Below, piece after piece: positions 18,381 to 27,985 of a stretch of DNA of 64,000 bases. The notes under the pieces are model-generated. The model was not told where the DNA came from and did not search any database. It saw nothing but the letters and a program-made list of their open reading frames with translations. Numbering within the stretch: position 1 is the stretch's first letter; the number at the start of each line of letters is the position of its first letter. Origin of the DNA: Bacteroidales bacterium (GTDB lineage Bacteria > Bacteroidota > Bacteroidia > Bacteroidales > UBA932); the NCBI GenBank assembly GCA_017548985.1, contig JAFYYW010000011.1, positions 18,028-82,027 of the forward strand, written 5' to 3'. A program made the position numbers and the translations under genes.

Positions 18381-20108
18381 ATGAAAAAGATAAATTATAT
18401 TCTCGGAATCCTTGCGGCTTCAGTCGCCTTGACTTCCTGCGTGGGTGACCTGAATGTTACCCCGATCGACCCTAATGCCAACACCGTGGACAAGGTTTTG
18501 ACAAGCCAGCAGGCTCTCGACGCCTACCTCTCAGGTGTTTATCTCGGATTCGCCACCTCCGGTTACTATGGCCCGAGCGGTGGTCCTTCTATCTCCGGAC
18601 TTGACGGTGGAGCATCCCAGTATATCCGTGGTCTGTACCATCACAGCGAGCTTACCACTGATGAGAGCGTCTGCGGTTGGAACGACCAGACTATCAAGAA
18701 TTTCCACTATATGAACTGGACCACGGATGACACCTTCATATATGCGTTTTATTCACGTATATTCATGCAGGTCTCCTGTGCCAACGAGTTCATCCGCGAG
18801 GCTAAGAAGCTTGAGTATGACTCGTCTCGTTATATCGATGAGGTGCGCGTTCTCCGGGCGATAGCTTACTTCCACGCTCTTGACAATTTCGGCAGTGTCC
18901 CGTTCTCTGACGAGAATGAGATTGTCGGTGTGACACCTGAGCAGATTTCACGTACCGAGCTATTCACATGGCTCGAGACTGAGCTGAAGGACATCATCTC
19001 AGGAGGGAAACTCCCTGAGAAGAATGCGGTGTCGTATGGACACGTCGGGATGGGTGCCGCCAAGTTCCTTCTCGCCAAGCTTTATCTCGGCGCCGAAGTT
19101 TACACCGGTACCGCGCGTTGGAATGACTGCGCCACCATACTTAATGATTTGATGGACGATGGCTACAGCCTGCACACCACTCCCAACGGTTCAATCTACA
19201 GCGCCTATCAGGATCTCTTCCTCGCTGACAATGACAAGTGCACGGACGAGATAATCTTCGCTGTCGAGCAGGATGGAGTCTACACCCAGAGCTATGGCGT
19301 GACCAATTATCTGGTGTTTGCATCTACCGGTGGTACTATGAATGTCAACCATTTGGGTATATCTTCCGGGTGGGGAGGACTTCGCACGACTCCTGAATTC
19401 GCAGATAAGTTTACCGCAGGTGACGCTCGTAATCTCCTCTATGATACGGAAAGGAGCAGCGCTGACGTGGAGGCCATGCCGGAGACTCCTGAAGATAGGG
19501 GAGACTCTGAGAAAGTTATAAAGGAGATGAAGGAGAATGGCACTTATGAGGACGAGTGCAAGAAACTTCGCGAGACCAAGGATGCCGCCAGGAAAGACAA
19601 CATCCAGGAAAAGAGTATTGACGATATCGGCAATTTCAAGTATGGCTACGGTTTCCAAAAGTTCCGCAATGTCACGAGTACCGGAGAGATTCCCAACAGG
19701 GTTTATGACGAGGAAAAAGGCACATGGGCCAATCCTGGATTCGTCAACACCGACTTCCCGATGATGCGCTACGCCGACGTCCTTCTTATGGCGGCTGAGT
19801 GTCAGGCCAGGGGAGCCTCCATAGACGGACTCTCCGCTTTCAATCAGGTTAGGGCCAGGGCCGGTATCCCTACCGTGTCATCGCTCAACCTTGATGAGAT
19901 ACTAAATGAGAGGGGACGCGAGCTCTATCAGGAGTGCTGGCGCCGCAGCGACCTTATCCGTTTCGGCAAATTCACTTCCGGTTACAATTGGCAGTGGAAG
20001 GGTGAGACCAAGGATGGAAGGGATGTGGATTCTTATAGGACCCTTTTCCCTATTCCTGAAAGCGATCGTCATGCCAACACGAAACTTGTGCAGAACCCCG
20101 GCTATTAA
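18381..20108 (+). CDS. SusD-family starch-binding lipoprotein
   Basis: This 575-residue surface lipoprotein (signal MKKINYILGILAASVALTSC, Cys20) is paired with the SusC just upstream. Family blocks are ANEFIREAKKLE, VRVLRAIAYFHALDNFGSVPF, MRYADVLLMAAECQARG, FNQVRARAGIP, a GRELYQECWRRSDLIRFGKF block and the terminal LVQNPGY. It should hold alpha-glucan at the SusC mouth. A charged insert (about residues 360-420, rich in D, E and K) is longer than in many relatives; its role is unknown. The next gene starts 12 bases later. Confidence 0.95.
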   Translation: MKKINYILGILAASVALTSCVGDLNVTPIDPNANTVDKVLTSQQALDAYLSGVYLGFATSGYYGPSGGPSISGLDGGASQYIRGLYHHSELTTDESVCGWNDQTIKNFHYMNWTTDDTFIYAFYSRIFMQVSCANEFIREAKKLEYDSSRYIDEVRVLRAIAYFHALDNFGSVPFSDENEIVGVTPEQISRTELFTWLETELKDIISGGKLPEKNAVSYGHVGMGAAKFLLAKLYLGAEVYTGTARWNDCATILNDLMDDGYSLHTTPNGSIYSAYQDLFLADNDKCTDEIIFAVEQDGVYTQSYGVTNYLVFASTGGTMNVNHLGISSGWGGLRTTPEFADKFTAGDARNLLYDTERSSADVEAMPETPEDRGDSEKVIKEMKENGTYEDECKKLRETKDAARKDNIQEKSIDDIGNFKYGYGFQKFRNVTSTGEIPNRVYDEEKGTWANPGFVNTDFPMMRYADVLLMAAECQARGASIDGLSAFNQVRARAGIPTVSSLNLDEILNERGRELYQECWRRSDLIRFGKFTSGYNWQWKGETKDGRDVDSYRTLFPIPESDRHANTKLVQNPGY

Positions 20109-20120
20109 CAGATCACTACC

Positions 20121-23100
20121 ATGAAAAAGATATTTTCAATACTATCTGCGGGATTGGTCGCTCTGGCGGCTTTCTCCTGCGTGAACGAGGACCTGGCCAC
20201 CTTCGACGAGACTAAGGCTACGGCTCCTGTCCTCGGTAGCTATGAGGTTGGTGAGAAAGCCATCACCGCGACCTTCACTCCTGGATCCTTCAATATGGGA
20301 TTCAATGACAAGCTCCCGGTGAATCATACTCTGATCCTGGCATCTGTTGACGGCAATGTGGTCAACAAGGCCCTGCCATCATCCGCCAAGGATGGGGAGA
20401 TATCCATCTCTATCACCAATCTTGCCAAGACGCTTGTGAATCTCGGTTATCCGGAGGGTTCGATCGTGTCGCTTGACATGTTTATCCGCGCTTCCATGCA
20501 GGCTCCCAGTCAGGACAATGGCCGTAACGGACACGTGGACTCCCAAGGCCATATTACTATAAGTGGCTTCGAAGTCGTGGTTCCTGTCTCCCAGGGCAAT
20601 CCTTGGGAGGAATTCACCGAGAAGAGTCCTCTTGGTGTCATCGGATCCATCGCCAGCACTGGCAACGGATGGAACCAGGATGAGCCTATGTACATGACCG
20701 AGGACGGAACCAGGCATGTGGCCAAGAATATCAAGCTCACTCCGAACGACGCGTTCAAGATCCGCACTGCCGGTTCCTGGGATAATGTCGATCTGGGCGG
20801 CCCCGGTGATGTGAAACCTTATGTCGTAGAGATCGGTTCCTCGTTTGAGGCTGCCGTCAAGGGCCAGGACATGTCTGTCCCCGCGGAAGGCGCTTACGAT
20901 ATCCTCTATGACTCCAACGACGGTACGATTACGATCAGTGAGGCTTACCAGACCTATCCCGGATTCGACCAGAAGAGTGGATGGGGTATTACAGGTTCTA
21001 TCGCAAGCCGTGGCCTCAACTGGGACAAGGACATCTCGATGATTACCGATGGTGAATGGCATGTCGCTGAAGGTGTCGAGCTGACTACTGAGGATGCGTT
21101 CAAGTTCCGTACTCCTGGTACGTGGAGCGAGGGTGACTTCGGTGGCCCTGGCGACGATAAGTATATCGCCGCGATTGACGAGGAGATTACCGGAGCGGAG
21201 AAAGGAAAGGACATCGCCGTCGCTGAGGCTGGTGTCTATGACATCCTCTTCAATCCTGAAGCCGGCCTGTTCAAGATCACCCCGACCCTCGGAGGTTTCA
21301 GCCCTCTCGTGGGCGAAGGCGGTGGCAGTGAGCCCGGTGGAGACGATAAACCAAAGGTCTGGTCTTTAATTGGACATATCGGAGATACGAATTGGGACAA
21401 AGATTTCGATATGACCAACACCACCGGTGACATCTGGGTCCTTAAGAACCAGCCATTCGCCGCGGGTGATGAGTTCAAGATTCGTCATGACCACGATTGG
21501 GGCGGTGACGTTGGTGGCCCTGAGGAGAATGCGCAAAGCACCATCAACCCTGACGATGTTTACGGAGTTTACGCTCCTGAGATCGGTACCGCTTTCGAGG
21601 CCGGAGGCAAGAACGTCCAGATCGTCGAGGCTGGCAATTATGACATCACATTCGATTACGCTGCCAAGACCATCAAGGTTGAGGTGAGCGTGCGCGCTGA
21701 CTGGTATTACCATGGCCAGAGCGAGCTGACTCCCGACTGGGGCGAGCTTCCTTTCGAAAAAGTCTCTGACGAGGAGTATGTCCTCACTCTCACGACTGTT
21801 TCCGAGAACTCCGGCTTCGTTTTGAAGAATGGTGACGCGTCTAGTTGGATTGGTCCTGATAACACTCAGGAACTCACTGACGGCAAGTTCGTCGTCACTG
21901 TGGGCCAGGAGTTCAAGATCTCCGACAAGAAGGTTGACGGAGTGATTGCCGAGCCCGGCAAGTATGTCTTCACCTTCAACCCTCAGACAATGACCGCTGT
22001 CCTCAAGAGTTTCCGTGCCGACTGGTACTATCATGGCCAGAGCGAGCTGACTCCTGACTGGGGTGAGCTTCCATTCGAGAAAGTCTCTGACACTGAGTAT
22101 GTTCTCGAGCTCAAGACTGTCTCCGAGAATTCCGAGTTCGTGCTGAAGAACGGAGCCCTTGGCGAGGAGACTCTTTGGATCGGTGCTGACAACACTCAGG
22201 AACTTACCGACGGCAAGTTCGTCGTCACAGTCGGCAAGGAATTCAAGATTTCCGACCAGAAGGTGAACGGCGTGATCCCGAATCCCGGCGAGTACAAGTT
22301 CATCTTCAATCCTGTCACTATGACCGGATTGATCAAGAACGCCCGTGAGGACTGGTACTATCACGGCCAGAGCGAGCTGACTCCCGATTGGGGCGAGCTT
22401 CCTTTCGAAAAAGTCTCCGACACTGAATACGTTCTGAAACTCAAGACCATTTCCGCCAACTCCGGCTTCGTGCTGAAAAATGGAGTTGTCGGTGATAATA
22501 CCACCTGGATTGGCCCGGACAACTCTCAGGAGCTGACCGATGGTAAGTTCGTGGTAACGATAGGCCAGGAGTTCAAGATTTCCGGTGACAAGGTGGACGG
22601 CGTGATCGCCACTCCTGGTGAGTATATCTTCACCTTCAACCCTCAGACGATGACCGCCGTCATCACAAGTGTCCGTGCCGACTGGTACTACCACGGCCAG
22701 AGCGTCGAGAATCCCGGTTGGGGTGAGCTTCCTTTCGAGAAAGTCTCTGACACTGAGTATGTTCTCAAGCTAAAGACCGATGCCGACAACTATGAGTTCG
22801 TGCTGAAGAACGGTGCGCTCGATGGCACCACTTGGCTCGGCCCCGACAGCAGTCAGGAACAGACCGAAGGTAAGTTCGTTGTCAAGATCGGTGAGGAGTT
22901 CAAGATCTCCGGCGAGAAAGTGAACGGAGTGATCCCAAAGGCGGGAGATTATGTATTCACCTTCAATCCTGTCGCGATGACCGCTGTCATCACAAGTGTC
23001 AGGGCCGACTGGTACTACCACGGCCAGAGCAAGGAGAATCCCAACTGGGGCGAGACTCCTTTCGTGAAGGTCTCGGATGACGAATACTATGTGATCCTCG

Positions 23101-23645
23101 ACGTCGATGACAACTCGGAGTTCGTTCTCAAGAACGGCGTTCTTGAAGGAACTTCGTGGATCGGCGCTGACGCCACCCTGGCTGGCGAGGATGGCAAATA
23201 CACCGTCACTCCTGGCTTCGAGTTCGCCATCTCCGATAGTAAGGTCAACGGCGTGATCGCCAAAGGCGGCAAGTACAAGCTCACCTTCTATCCGAACGAG
23301 ATGAAAGCTGTTTTTGCTACCGCTGAGCCTGAGTACTGCTATCACGGTCAATCCAAGAGGACTCCTAACTGGGGTACGGTCCCGTTCGAGAAGGTCTCTG
23401 ACTCTGAGTATTATGTCATCCTCGAGGTTGAGGCTGGCTATGGCTTTGTCCTGAAGACCGCTGACGAGAGCTCTTGGTTCGGCGCCGCCGCTTCCGGAAA
23501 GGGTGAGGACGGTAAATACCACGTTGTCCTCGGTACCGAGTTCAGCATTGACGGCGACAAGGTGGACGGTGTGTTCGATACCGCCGGACGCGTCAAGATG
23601 ACCTACAATCCCAAGACCCAGAAAGCTGTCGTGACAGCTCTCTAG
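20121..23645 (+). CDS. SusE/SusF-like outer-surface protein with nine tandem beta modules
   Basis: This is a 1174-residue lipoprotein (MKKIFSILSAGLVALAAFSC, Cys20). It begins with a SusE-type Ig-like domain (about 25-165). Three related modules follow (about 168-520), sharing ITGSIASRGLNWDKD and FKIRTxGxW patterns as in SusE/SusF starch-binding domains. The rest consists of six further modules of 107-110 residues that are nearly identical to each other. SusE and SusF are about 390-490 residues, so this protein is more than twice as long. Position right after SusD and before a SusG-like amylase supports starch binding at the cell surface. Conserved aromatics (WYYHGQS, WG, WIG) in each module could line glycan sites; that is an inference. 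Confidence 0.85.
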   Translation: MKKIFSILSAGLVALAAFSCVNEDLATFDETKATAPVLGSYEVGEKAITATFTPGSFNMGFNDKLPVNHTLILASVDGNVVNKALPSSAKDGEISISITNLAKTLVNLGYPEGSIVSLDMFIRASMQAPSQDNGRNGHVDSQGHITISGFEVVVPVSQGNPWEEFTEKSPLGVIGSIASTGNGWNQDEPMYMTEDGTRHVAKNIKLTPNDAFKIRTAGSWDNVDLGGPGDVKPYVVEIGSSFEAAVKGQDMSVPAEGAYDILYDSNDGTITISEAYQTYPGFDQKSGWGITGSIASRGLNWDKDISMITDGEWHVAEGVELTTEDAFKFRTPGTWSEGDFGGPGDDKYIAAIDEEITGAEKGKDIAVAEAGVYDILFNPEAGLFKITPTLGGFSPLVGEGGGSEPGGDDKPKVWSLIGHIGDTNWDKDFDMTNTTGDIWVLKNQPFAAGDEFKIRHDHDWGGDVGGPEENAQSTINPDDVYGVYAPEIGTAFEAGGKNVQIVEAGNYDITFDYAAKTIKVEVSVRADWYYHGQSELTPDWGELPFEKVSDEEYVLTLTTVSENSGFVLKNGDASSWIGPDNTQELTDGKFVVTVGQEFKISDKKVDGVIAEPGKYVFTFNPQTMTAVLKSFRADWYYHGQSELTPDWGELPFEKVSDTEYVLELKTVSENSEFVLKNGALGEETLWIGADNTQELTDGKFVVTVGKEFKISDQKVNGVIPNPGEYKFIFNPVTMTGLIKNAREDWYYHGQSELTPDWGELPFEKVSDTEYVLKLKTISANSGFVLKNGVVGDNTTWIGPDNSQELTDGKFVVTIGQEFKISGDKVDGVIATPGEYIFTFNPQTMTAVITSVRADWYYHGQSVENPGWGELPFEKVSDTEYVLKLKTDADNYEFVLKNGALDGTTWLGPDSSQEQTEGKFVVKIGEEFKISGEKVNGVIPKAGDYVFTFNPVAMTAVITSVRADWYYHGQSKENPNWGETPFVKVSDDEYYVILDVDDNSEFVLKNGVLEGTSWIGADATLAGEDGKYTVTPGFEFAISDSKVNGVIAKGGKYKLTFYPNEMKAVFATAEPEYCYHGQSKRTPNWGTVPFEKVSDSEYYVILEVEAGYGFVLKTADESSWFGAAASGKGEDGKYHVVLGTEFSIDGDKVDGVFDTAGRVKMTYNPKTQKAVVTAL
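21693..23642 (+). repeat. Six in-frame tandem repeats of 318-330 bp
   Basis: Units start at 21693, 22014, 22344, 22674, 23001 and 23325. Each encodes a module opening with DWYYHGQS (DWYYHGQS in units 1-5, EYCYHGQS in unit 6), then PFEKVSD or PFVKVSD, then FVLKNG or FVLKTA, then a W-(I/L/F)-G motif. Units 1-4 are closest at DNA level, with long identical stretches; units 5 and 6 have diverged. All unit lengths are multiples of three, so unit gain or loss keeps the frame. Confidence 0.93.
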
Positions 23646-23655
23646 GCATTATCGG

Positions 23656-23681
23656 GCCGGAGCCCCTGACCGGGCTCCGGC
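23656..23681 (+). terminator. Strong intra-operon hairpin between the SusE/F-like and SusG-like genes
   Basis: A perfect 10-bp GC-rich stem, GCCGGAGCCC with GGGCTCCGGC, loop CTGACC, starts 11 bases after the stop. No T-run follows, so it is a weak terminator at best. It may instead protect the 3' end of the surface-protein mRNA or reduce read-through into the amylase gene. Confidence 0.55.
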
Positions 23682-23702
23682 TTGCCAATTATACCTGTTG
23701 TT

Positions 23703-25955
23703 ATGAGAAGAGCCATATTCCCCTTGGCTTGCCTGCTCATTGTGGCCGCGCAAGCCTTCTCTTGCAAGGAAAAAGAACCGGAGATTGTCCAGCAGACCCT
23801 CTCTGTCAGTCCGACATCTTTGTCATTCGAGCCGGAGGACTCAAGGTCTGTGTTGCTGAATGTCTCGTCCAACTCCGCTTGGGGCGTCGCGTCGTCGGCT
23901 GACTGGATCAAGGTTGACAAGGGCTCCGGAGACGGAAACGGCTCAGTCACAGTGACTGTCACCGCTAACACAGGCGAAGATCGCTCCGGGACTATCACCA
24001 TAAAGGGGATGTCCTCGACGAACGTGATAGCCGCCGCCGATGTGACTGTTCAGGTCAGCCAGCGTGGGAAGAAGATCGTCCAGGTGGTTCCGGATCCTGA
24101 TTCTTATGACGGAAATAGGAGAGCCTCAACGACTTATCAACTCTTGATATATTCATTCGCCGACAGCGACGGTGACGGGATAGGGGATTTCAAGGGAATT
24201 CAGGAAAGATTGGAATATCTTGATTTTCTCGGAGTCTCAGCTATCTGGCTGTCGCCCGCGCATCCCTCCTCATCTTACCATGGCTATGATGTGGACGACT
24301 ATTCAACGGTCAATCCACTATTTGGTACTGAGGAGGATTTCAAGAACTTGGTGGACGCCGCCCACGCCAGGGGAATAAAGATTTACATGGACTATGTCCT
24401 CAACCATTCCGGCAAGGGCAATGCCTGGTTCAAGGAAGCGCTCGCCGATCCATCCAGTCCGTATCGGGACTACTATTTCTTCAGCACGAACCCTTCCGTC
24501 GATTATAAGAGCTTCCCGATGCTCAAGGGCACGACATATCAGGCCGGCGAGTGGAAGCAGGCGACCTCCGGTTCACCCAAACTGAAGATCTCCAAGACCG
24601 ATGAAGCCGTAACCAAAGGAACAGCCACTTGGAACCTGTATATGTGGCAGGATGGCGTGGGGGACAAGTCGGTCAAATTCGTGGACAAGGGCGACGGTAC
24701 TTACTATCTGGTGATGGAGATCAGCGGTAAGTGGGGGGTCCTGGTGCGCAAATATGCGGATTGGCAGGCAGGGTCCAAATTCGGCGCCTCCGGAAACGGC
24801 ACGATGACGGAGGGGCAGAATATGAATCTGGTGGCTGACGGTGCCGACATGTGGTTCACCGGAAGCGGCCGCTACAAGATCGAGCTTTCGGACGTCTCCA
24901 CGGAAACCCTCTACTACATGGGCTGCTTCAGCGACTGGATGCCGGACCTGAATTACGGCGACGTCTCGCAGGCGGAAAACAACGCTTGTTTCCAGGATCT
25001 CGCCGCGTCGGCCGACAAATGGATCAACCTTGGCATCGACGGTTTCCGTCTGGATGCGGTCAAGCATATCTGCGGCGGCATCAACTCCTTCAGCCATTCG
25101 TCCAACCAGATCCTGCTGAAGAAGTGGTACGACCGCTGTAACGCTACCTACAAGGCCGCCGGACATAGCGATAATATCTTCATGGTGGCGGAAGAGTGGG
25201 ACAGCCACGATACCGAGAAGAGCTATTACAAGAGCCTTACCTCCTGCTTCGAGTTCGATTATTTCGGGGCCCTGAGTGGCGCGTTGGGAGGGAACGCTTC
25301 AGGTTACGTGTCCAAGGTGACTTCCTGGATCAATGAGCATAAGGCGGAGAGGAGCGACGCCATCACCTCAATATTCATGACCAACCATGACCAGAACAGG
25401 GCTGCTGAGTCGCTCGGCAAGAACCTGGCGAAGGAGAAACAGGCCGCGGCTATGATGCTTACCACTCCCGGCAAGCCATTTATCTACCAGGGTGAGGAGC
25501 TCGGCTACTGGGGCAAGAAGGATGGAGGTGATGAATATGTCCGCACGCCGATCATGTGGGACAAGGCAGGGAAGGAGTGCGCCAAGAAGGGTGTGAACAA
25601 CAAGGTGGACAACTCGATGCTGACGAGTTCCATCTCGGTAGCGGCCCAGGCCGTCGACAAGGGCTCTTTGCTTAGAGTATACATGACTTTTTCTGAGCTC
25701 CGCAACACTTATCCCGCTCTCGCGAACGGGGAAATGACTAACGCCAACCTTTCCGGCGCGTCAATCGCTTCTTGGTACATGACCTCATCGGACGGGCAGA
25801 AGCTGCTGGTCATCCACAACGTGGCCGGCTCCGCCAAGACCACATCAGTCACCGACGATATGTCCAAACCGGTGGCTCTTCTTGGCACCGCTTCCTATGA
25901 AGGCACCAACCTGACCCTCGGCGCCAACTCCTCTGTCGTTTTCAAATTGAAATAA
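23703..25955 (+). CDS. SusG-like surface alpha-amylase (BACON + GH13 with inserted CBM)
   Basis: The ATG at 23703 is preferred over an upstream TTG because it starts a lipoprotein signal (MRRAIFPLACLLIVAAQAFSC, Cys21). Residues about 33-120 form a BACON domain (LSVSPTSLSFEPEDSRSVLL, SADWIKVDKGSG). The GH13 barrel follows from YQLLIYSFADSDGDGIGDF. About 110 residues (SPKLKISKTDEAVTKG to IELSDVSTETLYYMG) interrupt the barrel, at the place where SusG carries its CBM58. Catalytic residues are visible: D451 (GFRLDAVKH), E497 (VAEEW) and D563 (FMTNHDQNR). It should cut starch at the cell surface into pieces for SusC. 750 residues; intact. Confidence 0.94.
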   Translation: MRRAIFPLACLLIVAAQAFSCKEKEPEIVQQTLSVSPTSLSFEPEDSRSVLLNVSSNSAWGVASSADWIKVDKGSGDGNGSVTVTVTANTGEDRSGTITIKGMSSTNVIAAADVTVQVSQRGKKIVQVVPDPDSYDGNRRASTTYQLLIYSFADSDGDGIGDFKGIQERLEYLDFLGVSAIWLSPAHPSSSYHGYDVDDYSTVNPLFGTEEDFKNLVDAAHARGIKIYMDYVLNHSGKGNAWFKEALADPSSPYRDYYFFSTNPSVDYKSFPMLKGTTYQAGEWKQATSGSPKLKISKTDEAVTKGTATWNLYMWQDGVGDKSVKFVDKGDGTYYLVMEISGKWGVLVRKYADWQAGSKFGASGNGTMTEGQNMNLVADGADMWFTGSGRYKIELSDVSTETLYYMGCFSDWMPDLNYGDVSQAENNACFQDLAASADKWINLGIDGFRLDAVKHICGGINSFSHSSNQILLKKWYDRCNATYKAAGHSDNIFMVAEEWDSHDTEKSYYKSLTSCFEFDYFGALSGALGGNASGYVSKVTSWINEHKAERSDAITSIFMTNHDQNRAAESLGKNLAKEKQAAAMMLTTPGKPFIYQGEELGYWGKKDGGDEYVRTPIMWDKAGKECAKKGVNNKVDNSMLTSSISVAAQAVDKGSLLRVYMTFSELRNTYPALANGEMTNANLSGASIASWYMTSSDGQKLLVIHNVAGSAKTTSVTDDMSKPVALLGTASYEGTNLTLGANSSVVFKLK

Positions 25956-25981
25956 CAGTCTGTTTTATAGTTGTTTACAAT

Positions 25982-27979
25982 ATGAAGAAACTGGTTTTAT
26001 CCCTTGCGGTCGTTCTGGCGGGATGCGCCGGAAGCGGTGACAAGAACGGGGTGAGCATGGTGGCTCGTCCTGACACCGGATCAACAAATTCATTCTATGT
26101 GTCGAACCGCGCCCCTTTGGTGCCTCAGTCTTTCATCAAACTACCTCCGGGAACCATTACCCCCGAGGGTTGGATCAAGGAGATCCTGAACCGGCAGAGA
26201 GACGGTATGAACGGACATCTCGGCGAGATCAGCCCCTGGCTTGAGAAAGAGGGCAACGCCTGGCTCGGAACGGGTGGAGACCATGGTTGGGAGGAAGTCC
26301 CCTATTGGTTGAAGGGATATGGCGACCTGGCCTATGTCCTTCATGATGACGGGATGTTGGAAGAGACGAAGGTGTGGATAGAGGGGGCGTTGGCTTCCCA
26401 AAGGGAGGATGGTTTCTTCGGCCCGGACAACAAGAGCGGCGGGAAGCCTGACCTCTGGCCCAACATGATCATGCTCTGGTGCCTCCAGTCTTATTATGAA
26501 TATACGGGGGACGCCCGTGTGCTCGATTTCATGAGCGCTTATTTCAACTGGGAACTCTCTGTCCCCGACGAGGACTTCCTCAAGGAATACTGGGGAAGCA
26601 GCAGGGCGGGGGACAACATCCAGAGTGTGATTTGGCTGTACAACCGCACAGGTGACGAGTCCCTGCTGCCTCTTATCGATAAGTTGCATCGCAACGCCCA
26701 GAACTGGCATCAGGATTCCAACCTGCCTAACTGGCACAATGTGAACATAGCCCAATGCTTCCGCGAGCCTGCCCAATATTATTCATATTCCAAAGACTCG
26801 TCGATGCTCGCCGCCACTTATAATGACTTCTACCTGATCCGCAGGACATTCGGGCAAGTGCCTGGCGGAATGTGGGGAGGAGACGAGAATTCCAGGCTTG
26901 GCTATATCGATCCCCGTCAAGGTATCGAGACTTGCGCGCTTGTGGAGCAGATGAATTCGGACCAGTTGCTGCTCTGCCTGACTGGGGATCCCATGTGGGC
27001 GGAGAACTGCGAGGATGTCACTTTCAACAGCTACACGGTAGCCTTGACTCCTGACATGAGAGGGCTCAGGTACATAACATCCCCAAATATGGTGGTGAGC
27101 GACTCGCGAAACCATGCCCCGGGTATCCAGAATGACGGCCCCATGTTCCTCATGAATCCCCTCGGGCACCGTTGCTGCCAGCATGACCATGGGCAAGGGT
27201 GGCCATATCTGGCTGAAAACCTCATCTACGCCACTCCGGACAACGGTGTGGCCGCTATTCTCTATGCCGCCTGCTCAGCCCGTGTGAAGGTGTCAGGAGG
27301 AGAGGAAGTCACGATCCATGAGACAACCTATTACCCCTTCGACGAGAAGATAACCCTCACGATCGAATCTGAGTCACCGGTGAGCTTCCCCCTCTATCTC
27401 CGTGTCCCTTCCTGGGCCCATGGAGCCAAGGCTGCGGTCAATGGCTCTCCGGTAGGGGTCAAGCTTGAGGAGGGCAAGTACCTCAGGATAGATAGAAACT
27501 GGAAGTCCGGTGACAAGGTGGAACTCACCTTGCCTATGGAGCTTTCCCTGAGACGCTGGGAGGTGAACAAGAACAGTGTCAGTGTTGACTATGGTCCCTT
27601 GACCCTCTCATTGAAGATAGGTCAGGAGCTCAAGACTGTCCAGACAAAGAACGAGGCCTGGCCCGCCACCGAGATTTGGCCCACTACCCCCTGGAATTAT
27701 TCTCTTGTCCTCTCGAAGGGAGACGATCCGCTCAAGTCTTTCAGTGTGAAGAAAGGTGAGTGGCCCGCTGACAACTGGCCCTTCACGCTCGAGAGTGTTC
27801 CGCTCCAGGTCAGCGCCACCGGTCGCAGGGTGCCTTCCTGGACCCTCGACGACACCGGCCTTTGTAATGTCCTCCCTGAGGAGGACGCTCCCAAGGCCCA
27901 GGCTGAGCCGATCACGCTGGTGCCCATGGGCGCCGCCCATATAAGGATTTCCTCATTCCCGAATACCATTGAAAACTGA
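25982..27979 (+). CDS. GH127-like (DUF1680-type) glycoside hydrolase lipoprotein
   Basis: This 665-residue protein has signal MKKLVLSLAVVLAGC (Cys15). An alpha/alpha barrel spans about 45-430 and includes PPGTITPEGWIKEILNRQRDG, LASQREDGFFGP and LPNWHNVNIAQCFREPAQYY. C-terminal beta domains follow (PLYLRVPSWAHGAKAAVNG). The zinc/nucleophile set known from GH127 beta-L-arabinofuranosidases appears present: E316-T-C318 (QGIETCAL) and C398-C399 (GHRCCQHDHGQGWPYL), with E302 as a possible further acid. The CC motif context (CCQHD rather than CCPPN) differs from the best-known members. It lies 26 bases after the SusG-like gene and 6 bases before a GH13 fusion, in a locus otherwise about alpha-glucan. 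The true substrate is therefore uncertain. Confidence 0.8.
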   Translation: MKKLVLSLAVVLAGCAGSGDKNGVSMVARPDTGSTNSFYVSNRAPLVPQSFIKLPPGTITPEGWIKEILNRQRDGMNGHLGEISPWLEKEGNAWLGTGGDHGWEEVPYWLKGYGDLAYVLHDDGMLEETKVWIEGALASQREDGFFGPDNKSGGKPDLWPNMIMLWCLQSYYEYTGDARVLDFMSAYFNWELSVPDEDFLKEYWGSSRAGDNIQSVIWLYNRTGDESLLPLIDKLHRNAQNWHQDSNLPNWHNVNIAQCFREPAQYYSYSKDSSMLAATYNDFYLIRRTFGQVPGGMWGGDENSRLGYIDPRQGIETCALVEQMNSDQLLLCLTGDPMWAENCEDVTFNSYTVALTPDMRGLRYITSPNMVVSDSRNHAPGIQNDGPMFLMNPLGHRCCQHDHGQGWPYLAENLIYATPDNGVAAILYAACSARVKVSGGEEVTIHETTYYPFDEKITLTIESESPVSFPLYLRVPSWAHGAKAAVNGSPVGVKLEEGKYLRIDRNWKSGDKVELTLPMELSLRRWEVNKNSVSVDYGPLTLSLKIGQELKTVQTKNEAWPATEIWPTTPWNYSLVLSKGDDPLKSFSVKKGEWPADNWPFTLESVPLQVSATGRRVPSWTLDDTGLCNVLPEEDAPKAQAEPITLVPMGAAHIRISSFPNTIEN

Positions 27980-27985
27980 TATGCC

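Noticed and set aside
21366..22694. 442-codon antisense frame under the repeat modules
   Set aside because: It follows the repeats of the sense gene and shows no independent motif, so it is a shadow of codon bias.
21693..23642. Regular repeats resembling an array
   Set aside because: Units are 318-330 bases, in frame and coding. There are no short identical repeats with unique spacers, so this is not CRISPR.
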